DNA of 10,879 bases from ZC4RG30 sp039929265 (GTDB taxonomy: Bacteria > Pseudomonadota > Gammaproteobacteria > Steroidobacterales > Steroidobacteraceae), in the NCBI GenBank assembly GCA_039929265.1, contig JBDSRN010000179.1, positions 1 through 10,879 of the forward strand. Reading direction: 5' to 3'. The translations under genes were made by a program, and so were the position numbers. The notes below the pieces were generated by a model that did no database searches, had not been told where the DNA came from, and saw nothing but the letters and a program-made list of their open reading frames with translations. Each line of letters starts with the position of its first letter. The stretch's first letter is position 1. Of this stretch, positions 6,104 through 10,879 are shown piece after piece.

Positions 6104-6464
6104 CTACAGCCGGACGGCCGCGACATCGGCCGAGTATTTCGCGATCTTCATGCCGACGCGTTGCCGCCGCGCTGCACGGAAGAACGCTGGAGCTGGCTGC
6201 CGGAGTTCCGCACCTCACCGATCATCGTGAACATCCCGCAGTTCCGGCTTTTCGTATTCGGCCCGACCCAGGATCGTTGGCTACACCGTATATCCGCACC
6301 CGGCGCAGAAGCTGTTCCAGCGCTCGCAGCGCGCGTTCAGCCACGGCGGCATCCGCGTCGGTGACGTGCTGGTACTCGCGGAGCAGGTGCTCCGGCGGCC
6401 CCTGCGCACCGAGGTTGAAGTTCCGGCTGCGCTTTGGCAGCATCCGGCGCCCTTATGCCCCTGA
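6104..6464 (+). pseudogene. L,D-transpeptidase (YkuD-fold, YcbB/LdtD-like) relic
   Basis: Two fragments in different frames resemble the periplasmic enzymes that make 3-3 crosslinks in peptidoglycan. The first frame (stop-free from 6074; similarity about 6182-6262) encodes ERWSWLP, then IIVNIPQFRLFVF. This matches the ERWRWLP...VVNIPxFRLxV hallmark at the start of the LdtD-type catalytic domain. The second frame (6279-6464) encodes VYPHPAQKLFQRSQRAFSHGGIRVGDVLVLAEQVL, shown here in pieces: YPHPAQKLFQRSQ then RAFSHGGIRV. The family has LHDTPxKxLFxRxxRAFSHGCIRV. The catalytic Cys is Gly (TGC to GGC at 6348-6350). About 70-90 residues that should lie between the fragments are missing, and the frame has shifted. 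No plausible N-terminal half is left. The second frame ends at TGA 6462-6464, overlapping the thrS start by 10 nt, so the thrS leader is built from this dead gene. Confidence 0.7.
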
Positions 6465-8383
6465 TCACTCTTCCCGACGGCAGCACCCGGCAGTTCGACA
6501 AGCCGGTCACCGTTGATGAACTTGCCGCCAGCATCGGCGCCGGCCTGCGCAAAGCTGCGCTCGCTGCCCGCGTGGACGGCACGCTCGTCGACGTCTCCTT
6601 CCTGATTGAGGCAGACGCGACCGTCGCCATCATCACGGACAAGAGCCCCGAGGCGCTGGAGATCATCCGCCACTCCACCGCGCATCTGCTCGGACAGGCT
6701 GTGAAGCAGCTGTATCCGGAGTCGCAGATCACCATCGGTCCCGTGATCGAAGAGGGCTTTTACTACGACATCGCTTACGCGCGCCCCTTCACGCCGGAAG
6801 ATCTGGCGGCAATCGAAGCGCGCATGGTCGAGCTCGCGAAGTCCGACCAGAAGGTGCATCGACGCGTGCTGCCGCGCGACGAGGCCGTCGCCTACTTCAA
6901 GGGTCTCGGCGAGCACTATAAGGCGGAGATCATCGCCGGCATCCCGTCGAACGAGGCGATCAGCCTGTACGGGCAGGGCAACTGGGAAGATCTGTGCCGC
7001 GGTCCGCACGTGCCGTCCACCGGCAAGCTCAAGGCGTTCAAGCTGATGAAGCTCGCCGGGGCGTACTGGCGCGGCGACTCGCGCAACGAGATGCTGCAGC
7101 GGATTTACGGCACGGCGTGGACGAGCGACAAGGAACTTGCCGCCTACCTGCATCGGCTCGAAGAGGCCGAGAAGCGCGATCACCGTCGCATCGGCCGGGA
7201 GCTCGACCTGTTCCATCTGCAGGAAGAGGCCCCTGGGGCCGTGTTCTGGCATCCCAAGGGCTGGACGGTGTTCCAGCAGCTGATCAATTACATGCGGGTG
7301 GCGCAGACGAATGCCGGTTTTCAGGAAGTGAACGCGCCTGAGATCATGGACGCCGACCTGTGGAAACAATCCGGGCATCTCGAAAAGTTCGGCGAGAACA
7401 TGTTTCTCACCAGGACGCCGGATGAGCGCGTCTACGCGATCAAGCCGATGAACTGCCCGGGCCACATCCAGATCTTCAATCAGGGCCTGCGCAGTCACCA
7501 CGACCTGCCGCTGCGCTTCGCCGAATTCGGCAAAGTTCACCGCTACGAGCCGTCCGGATCCCTGCACGGGCTCATGCGAGTGCGCGCGTTCACGCAGGAT
7601 GATGCGCACATCTTCATCAAACCGGACCAGATCACCGCCGAATCCGTTTCAGTTACACGCCTCATCCTGGATATCTACAAAGACTTCGGCTTCGAGGACG
7701 TCCGCATCAAGTTCTCGGACCGTCCACCCCAGCGCGTTGGCGACGACGCCTCCTGGGACCAGTCCGAGGCCGCGCTCAAGGCCGCCGCCGATGCCGCCGG
7801 GATCCAATACACCCTGAATCCGGGCGAGGGCGCCTTCTACGGCCCGAAGCTGGAGTTCGTGCTGCGGGATGCCATTGGGCGCGACTGGCAGTGCGGCACC
7901 CTGCAGGTAGACCTGAATCTGCCCGGTCGCCTCGGCGCCCACTACATCGATGACCACAGCCAGAAGCAGGTGCCGGTGATGCTGCACCGCGCGATTTTCG
8001 GCTCGCTGGAGCGATTTTTCGCAATTCTGCTGGAGCACCACGCCGGCAAGCTGCCAGTCTGGCTGGCGCCGGTGCAGTGCGCCGTGCTGACCATTACCGA
8101 ACGTCAGGATGCCTATGCCTCGTCAGTCACGGAAACCCTGAAAAATCAGGGATTTCGGGTCGCCCTCGACTTGCGGAACGAAAGTGTGGGCTTTAAGATC
8201 CGCGACCACACGCTGCAGCGCGTCCCGTACCTGTTGGTCGCGGGCGACAAGGAAGTGGCAGCGAACATGATTTCCGTGCGATCCCGCAACGGCAAGGATC
8301 TGGGCACGATGTCCGTAGAGACGTTCGCAGAACGTCTACGCATCGAGCAGGATAGCCGCGGGCGTACAGCGTTGGAGGGTTGA
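6455..8383 (+). CDS. thrS: Threonyl-tRNA synthetase
   Basis: ThrRS charges tRNA-Thr with threonine and hydrolyses mischarged Ser-tRNA-Thr. From ATG 6455 the product is 642 residues, equal to E. coli ThrS, and begins MPLITLPDGS, the conserved start of the TGS domain (about 1-61). The upstream TTG 6434 would add only relic-derived residues. The editing domain has HSTAH (H73, H77) and CRGPH (C181, H185). The class II catalytic core carries the zinc ligands C334 (PMNCPGH), H385 (DDAHIF) and H511 (MLHRAI), at the same positions as in E. coli. GSLHGLMRVRAFTQDDAH is the motif 2 region. The C-terminal anticodon-binding domain starts near 535 (PVWLAPVQ). There is no clear ribosome-binding site before ATG 6455, which is odd. 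It is the first gene of the operon and ends 3 nt before the proposed infC start; the infC ribosome-binding site lies inside its last codons. Confidence 0.98.
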   Translation: MPLITLPDGSTRQFDKPVTVDELAASIGAGLRKAALAARVDGTLVDVSFLIEADATVAIITDKSPEALEIIRHSTAHLLGQAVKQLYPESQITIGPVIEEGFYYDIAYARPFTPEDLAAIEARMVELAKSDQKVHRRVLPRDEAVAYFKGLGEHYKAEIIAGIPSNEAISLYGQGNWEDLCRGPHVPSTGKLKAFKLMKLAGAYWRGDSRNEMLQRIYGTAWTSDKELAAYLHRLEEAEKRDHRRIGRELDLFHLQEEAPGAVFWHPKGWTVFQQLINYMRVAQTNAGFQEVNAPEIMDADLWKQSGHLEKFGENMFLTRTPDERVYAIKPMNCPGHIQIFNQGLRSHHDLPLRFAEFGKVHRYEPSGSLHGLMRVRAFTQDDAHIFIKPDQITAESVSVTRLILDIYKDFGFEDVRIKFSDRPPQRVGDDASWDQSEAALKAAADAAGIQYTLNPGEGAFYGPKLEFVLRDAIGRDWQCGTLQVDLNLPGRLGAHYIDDHSQKQVPVMLHRAIFGSLERFFAILLEHHAGKLPVWLAPVQCAVLTITERQDAYASSVTETLKNQGFRVALDLRNESVGFKIRDHTLQRVPYLLVAGDKEVAANMISVRSRNGKDLGTMSVETFAERLRIEQDSRGRTALEG

Positions 8384-8389
8384 TTTATC
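8374..8389 (+). promoter_or_regulatory. infC ribosome-binding site with AUC start codon
   Basis: GGAGG (8374-8378) lies 8 nt before ATC 8387-8389, in the infC frame. No ATG, GTG or TTG in that frame lies between the upstream TGA (8381-8383) and GTG 8447. Starting at GTG 8447 would remove 20 residues that resemble the IF-3 N-terminus and has no ribosome-binding site. Rare start codons (AUU in E. coli) are known for infC and underlie IF-3 autoregulation, because IF-3 itself discriminates against them. Confidence 0.75.
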
Positions 8390-8908
8390 GCAACATCAGC
8401 AAAGCGGATTCGCCGTAACGACGACATAACGGCACCGCAGCTGCGAGTGATTGGAGCAGACGGGGAACAGGCAGGAGTGATGACGCGCGCGGAAGCACTC
8501 GCGCTTGCAGTCGCAGCCAGTCTGGATCTCGTTGAAGTTTCGCCTACCGCCGACCCACCGGTCGTGCGAGTGATGGATTACGGCAAGTACCTGTTCGAAC
8601 AGAACAAGAAAGCCCACACGGCGAAGCGCAAGCAGAAGCAGATTCAGGTCAAGGAAGTGAAGTTCCGGCCTGGTACGGAAGAGGCGGATTACCAGGTTAA
8701 GCTGCGTAATCTGATCCGCTTCCTGACCGAAGGTGACAAGGCCAAGGTAACACTACGTTTCCGCGGCCGAGAAATGGTGCATCAGGAGATCGGACGCAAA
8801 CTCCTGGCGCGGGTGCAGGGCGATCTCGCATTGCTTGCGGTGATCGAACAGCAGCCGCTGATGGAAGGTCGGCAGATGATCATGGTCTTCGCTCCGAAGA
8901 AGAAGTGA
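8387..8908 (+). CDS. infC: Translation initiation factor IF-3
   Basis: IF-3 binds the 30S subunit, prevents premature 50S joining and checks the start codon-initiator tRNA pairing. From ATC 8387 the product is 173 residues, the normal family size. The N-terminal domain includes RRNDDITAPQLRVIGADGEQ (residues 9-28) and LVEVSPTADPPVVRVMDYGK; the Lys/Gln-rich linker is KKAHTAKRKQKQIQVKEVKF; the C-terminal domain has FRPGTEEADYQVKLRNLIRF, TLRFRGREM and the end GRQMIMVFAPKKK. The usual PPVC has Val in place of Cys (PPVV). Translation is probably coupled to thrS and self-limited through the AUC start. rpmI and rplT follow in the conserved order. Confidence 0.96.
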   Translation: MATSAKRIRRNDDITAPQLRVIGADGEQAGVMTRAEALALAVAASLDLVEVSPTADPPVVRVMDYGKYLFEQNKKAHTAKRKQKQIQVKEVKFRPGTEEADYQVKLRNLIRFLTEGDKAKVTLRFRGREMVHQEIGRKLLARVQGDLALLAVIEQQPLMEGRQMIMVFAPKKK

Positions 8909-9016
8909 TGCGCCAAAGAAAAGCGACTGGCTGACACGGCCAGTCCTCCCCAAGCGAAGACGCTCATAAGAGCGGACTTCAGCGAACGGGTTACACAGTG
9001 GAAGGAGTCCAGTTAC
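8909..9016 (+). promoter_or_regulatory. infC-rpmI leader with alternative hairpins (candidate L20 control region)
   Basis: This 108-nt spacer contains a 7 bp hairpin GACTGGC-TGACACG-GCCAGTC (8925-8945) without a following T run, so it is not a standard terminator. Further on, CGCT (8961-8964) can pair either backward with AGCG (8953-8956) or forward, as CGCTC (8961-8965) with GAGCG (8970-8974); the two are mutually exclusive. In E. coli the same spacer region holds the RNA structures to which L20 binds to repress rpmI and rplT. Here that role is inferred from position and folding potential only. Confidence 0.4.
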
Positions 9017-9217
9017 ATGCCCAAGTTGAAAACCAACAAGGCGGCGGCGAAGCGTTTTCGCAAAACGGCGAATGGGTTCAAGGCCTATTCCTCCGGCCGT
9101 CGTCACAACCTCGGTCACAAAGATTCCAAGCGCAAGCGTCATGCGCGTTCCGGCGGCTCGAGTCTCATTCATGAGTCCGATGTCGGTCGCGTTACGCAGC
9201 TGCTGCCGAATCATTGA
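9017..9217 (+). CDS. rpmI: 50S ribosomal protein L35
   Basis: The 66-residue, strongly basic protein is a late-assembling component of the large ribosomal subunit. It begins MPKLKTNKAAAKRFRKTANG, the diagnostic L35 start, and continues with RRHNLGHKDSKRKRHAR and the C-terminal DVGRVTQLLPN. AAGGAG (9002-9007) lies 9 nt before ATG 9017. It sits in its conserved position between infC and rplT, with 20 nt to rplT, and is probably co-regulated with rplT by L20 through the upstream leader. Confidence 0.98.
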   Translation: MPKLKTNKAAAKRFRKTANGFKAYSSGRRHNLGHKDSKRKRHARSGGSSLIHESDVGRVTQLLPNH

Positions 9218-9237
9218 TCTAATCCGAGGAAGACACC

Positions 9238-9615
9238 ATGGCACGAGTAAAACGCGGCGTCACCGCCGGAGCCCGTCACAAGAAAGTTCTCAAGAAGGCG
9301 AAGGGCTACTACAACGCCCGTCGCAAGGTGTTCCGCACTGCAAAGCAGGCGGTCATCAAGGCGGGGCAGTACGCGTACCGCGACCGTCGCGCGAAGAAGC
9401 GCGAGTTCCGCGCGCTGTGGATCGTGCGCATCAATGCCGCGGCCCATCTGCATGGCCTGAGCTATAGCCGCCTCATCAATGGTCTGGACCTCGCCGGTAT
9501 CGAGATCGATCGCAAGGTGCTCGCCGAACTGGCCGTGCACGATGCGACCGCGTTTGGTGCGATCGTCGAGAAGGCCAAGGCTGCATTGCCCACCGTTGCG
9601 ACCAAAGCCGCCTGA
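9238..9615 (+). CDS. rplT: 50S ribosomal protein L20
   Basis: L20 binds 23S rRNA early in large-subunit assembly and, in E. coli, represses its own operon. The 125 residues start MARVKRGVTAGARHKKVLKKAKGYY and contain the conserved KAGQYAYRDRRAKKREFRALWI and RINAAA segments (shown here as AGQYAYRDRR and LWIVRINAAA), then SYSRLINGL and EIDRKVLAELAVHD. E. coli L20 is 118 residues; the extra residues are a short Ala/Thr/Lys tail (TVATKAA). GAGGAAG precedes ATG 9238 at good spacing. It ends 18 nt before pheS. Confidence 0.98.
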   Translation: MARVKRGVTAGARHKKVLKKAKGYYNARRKVFRTAKQAVIKAGQYAYRDRRAKKREFRALWIVRINAAAHLHGLSYSRLINGLDLAGIEIDRKVLAELAVHDATAFGAIVEKAKAALPTVATKAA

Positions 9616-9633
9616 TCATCGCGCGCATTTTGC

Positions 9634-10647
9634 GTGGATGAACTCGCACAGCTTGCCCAGCAGGCGTTAAACGACGTTGCTGCCAGCGAAGAGCTGGCGC
9701 AGCTGGATGCGGCACGCGTGCGCTGGCTTGGCAGGAAAGGCCGCATTACCGATCAGGCGAAGACACTCGGCAAGCTTCCTGCTGCCGAGCGTCCTGTCGC
9801 GGGCGCGCGCATCAATGCGACCAAGCAGAAGCTCGAGGCAGCCATCGAGGCGCGCCGGGGGATCCTGGAACGCGACAAGGTTGCGAAGGAACTTGCTGCG
9901 GGCGCGATCGACGTATCGCTCGACGGGCGTGGCGAGCAGCCCGGTGCGCTGCACCCGGTTACGCGAGTGCGACTGCGGCTCGAGACCCTGTTCCGCGGCG
10001 CGGGTTTCGAGATCGCCACCGGACCGGAAGTCGAAGACGACTTCCACAATTTCACCGCCCTCAATATCCCGCAGGACCATCCGGCGCGCGCGATGCACGA
10101 TACCTTCTACTTCGCAGATGGTCGTCTGCTGCGCACGCACACCTCGCCCGTGCAGATCCGTTCGCTGAAGGCACGCAAGGCGCCGCTCGCGGTGATCGCA
10201 CCGGGGCGCGTGTATCGCATCGATTCGGATGCCACGCACACACCAATGTTCCATCAGGTCGAAGGACTGCTCGTCGACCGCGGCGTCAGCTTCGCGAACC
10301 TCAAGGCCGTGCTGCATGACTTTCTCGAAGCGTTCTTCGAGAAGGATCTCGCGATGCGCCTTCGACCTTCGTATTTTCCGTTCACGGAGCCGAGCGCCGA
10401 GGTCGACATCACCTGCGTTGAATGTGGCGGCAAGGGCTGTCGTCTATGCAAGGGCACCGGATGGATCGAGATCCTCGGCTGCGGGATGGTGCATCCGAAC
10501 GTACTGCGTTCGTGCGACGTCGATCCGGAAGAGTTCACCGGTTACGCATTCGGCATGGGCATCGATCGACTGGCGATGCTGCGCTTCGGCATTCCAGACA
10601 TCCGGCTGCTCTTCGAAAACCACCCTCGCTTCCTCGGCCAGTTCTGA
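9634..10647 (+). CDS. pheS: Phenylalanyl-tRNA synthetase alpha subunit
   Basis: PheS is the catalytic subunit of the alpha2-beta2 enzyme that charges tRNA-Phe. The 337 residues begin at GTG 9634 with no clear ribosome-binding site, suggesting translational coupling to rplT 18 nt upstream. Residues 1-90 are the coiled-coil tRNA-binding arm. The class II core includes the TGPEVEDDFHNFTALN segment (129-144), motif 2 GRVYRIDSDATHTPMFHQVE (191-210) and motif 3 FGMGIDRLAMLRFGI (306-320). A four-cysteine knuckle CVECGGKGCRLC (C261, C264, C269, C272) precedes GTGWIEILGCGMVHPNVL; E. coli PheS lacks these cysteines, though as I recall other proteobacterial PheS proteins have them. pheT starts 7 nt after the stop. 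Confidence 0.98.
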   Translation: MDELAQLAQQALNDVAASEELAQLDAARVRWLGRKGRITDQAKTLGKLPAAERPVAGARINATKQKLEAAIEARRGILERDKVAKELAAGAIDVSLDGRGEQPGALHPVTRVRLRLETLFRGAGFEIATGPEVEDDFHNFTALNIPQDHPARAMHDTFYFADGRLLRTHTSPVQIRSLKARKAPLAVIAPGRVYRIDSDATHTPMFHQVEGLLVDRGVSFANLKAVLHDFLEAFFEKDLAMRLRPSYFPFTEPSAEVDITCVECGGKGCRLCKGTGWIEILGCGMVHPNVLRSCDVDPEEFTGYAFGMGIDRLAMLRFGIPDIRLLFENHPRFLGQF

Positions 10648-10654
10648 GTCCACG

Positions 10655-10879
10655 ATGAAAGCTTCCTACAACTGGATTCGTGAGCTCGTGCCCGGCCTCG
10701 CTGCCTCGCCGGACGAGGTCGCGCTGCGCCTGACCGCGGCCGGCGTCGAGGTCGAGGCCTTCGTCAGCTCGCACGCCGCCGCGCTGCCCGAACAACTTCG
10801 CTCGCGCTCCGGCCTCGTCGTCCATCCCCCGCGGACGCGCTGGCATTACGACCGCTGGTACAGCCGTGCGGACATGCCC
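10655..10879 (+). CDS. pheT: Phenylalanyl-tRNA synthetase beta subunit, N-terminus, partial and possibly damaged
   Basis: ATG 10655 begins MKASYNWIRELVPGLAASPD, followed by VALRLTAAGVEVEAF, the conserved PheT N-terminus. The frame is open to the window edge (75 codons). A full PheT is about 790-800 residues. Similarity holds to about residue 56 (SGLVV, the first strand of the tRNA-binding OB domain). It then breaks: where the family has a spacer and HPNADxL, this frame reads HPPRTRWHYDRWYSRADMP. The nucleotides CATCCC-CC-GCGGACGCGCTG (10823-10842) would encode HP-ADAL if one base were added, so a frameshift plus a small deletion, or low-quality sequence near the edge, is likely. Location right after pheS supports the identity. 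Confidence 0.8.
   Translation, partial: MKASYNWIRELVPGLAASPDEVALRLTAAGVEVEAFVSSHAAALPEQLRSRSGLVVHPPRTRWHYDRWYSRADMP

Noticed and set aside
6053..6454. Functional small genes or a T-box/riboswitch upstream of thrS
   Set aside because: The frames here are explained as fragments of an L,D-transpeptidase. No T-box consensus or terminator/antiterminator pair is visible, and T-boxes are not expected in gammaproteobacteria.
6281..7609. 442-codon open frame antisense to thrS
   Set aside because: It is a shadow of thrS; the translation shows no family features and no initiation signals.
1..10879. CRISPR array, IS element with terminal inverted repeats, toxin-antitoxin or defence system
   Set aside because: I saw no regularly spaced repeats, transposase frames or known defence motifs. 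The only mobile feature is the tRNA-Asn element remnant.

Overview
This window looks like the chromosome of a GC-rich gammaproteobacterium. The evidence is the block thrS-infC-rpmI-rplT-pheS-pheT, proteobacterial-type UvrB and PheS sequences, CCA-encoding tRNA genes, and E. coli-like ThrS zinc residues at identical positions. The genus cannot be fixed from the sequence alone. Most of the window is housekeeping DNA; the unusual material lies at 1-1760 and 6104-6464, with smaller oddities at the infC start and at the right edge.

Region 1 (1-1811): a decayed integrative element in the 3' end of a tRNA-Asn gene. The intact tRNA-Asn is at 1737-1811 (minus). A degenerate copy of its last 22-23 bases is at 77-98, giving putative att sites about 1.66 kb apart. 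Between them lie one cargo gene (a multi-pass membrane protein fused to a DUF3703-like domain, interrupted by an in-frame TGA) and the C-terminal catalytic part of a tyrosine integrase ending 44 bp from the tRNA. Short direct repeats resembling integrase arm sites lie near both ends.

Region 2 (1812-5250): a class I aminotransferase (minus) is divergent from uvrB (plus) across 44 bp. A tRNA-Val(GAC) gene (minus) follows uvrB. Both tRNA genes have a recognisable sigma70-like promoter with a 17 bp spacer and a GC-rich discriminator.

Region 3 (5251-6464): a class I SAM-dependent methyltransferase (minus) with a good predicted promoter. Next to it, and running into the thrS start, is a relic of an L,D-transpeptidase gene. 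The relic is split over two frames, lacks the middle of the catalytic domain, and has Gly where the catalytic Cys should be.

Region 4 (6455-10879): the translation operon. thrS charges tRNA-Thr, infC makes IF-3 (apparently from a non-canonical AUC start 3 nt after thrS), rpmI and rplT make ribosomal proteins L35 and L20, and pheS/pheT make the two subunits of phenylalanyl-tRNA synthetase. The infC-rpmI spacer can form hairpins, two of which are mutually exclusive, where E. coli has its L20-responsive leader. There is no space for a pheM attenuator between rplT and pheS. The pheT reading frame stops resembling PheT after about 55 residues, either from a real lesion or from poor sequence at the window edge.

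No CRISPR array, insertion sequence with inverted repeats, or complete novel multi-gene system was found. The best candidates for something undescribed are the membrane-DUF3703 fusion and its interrupting TGA codon.
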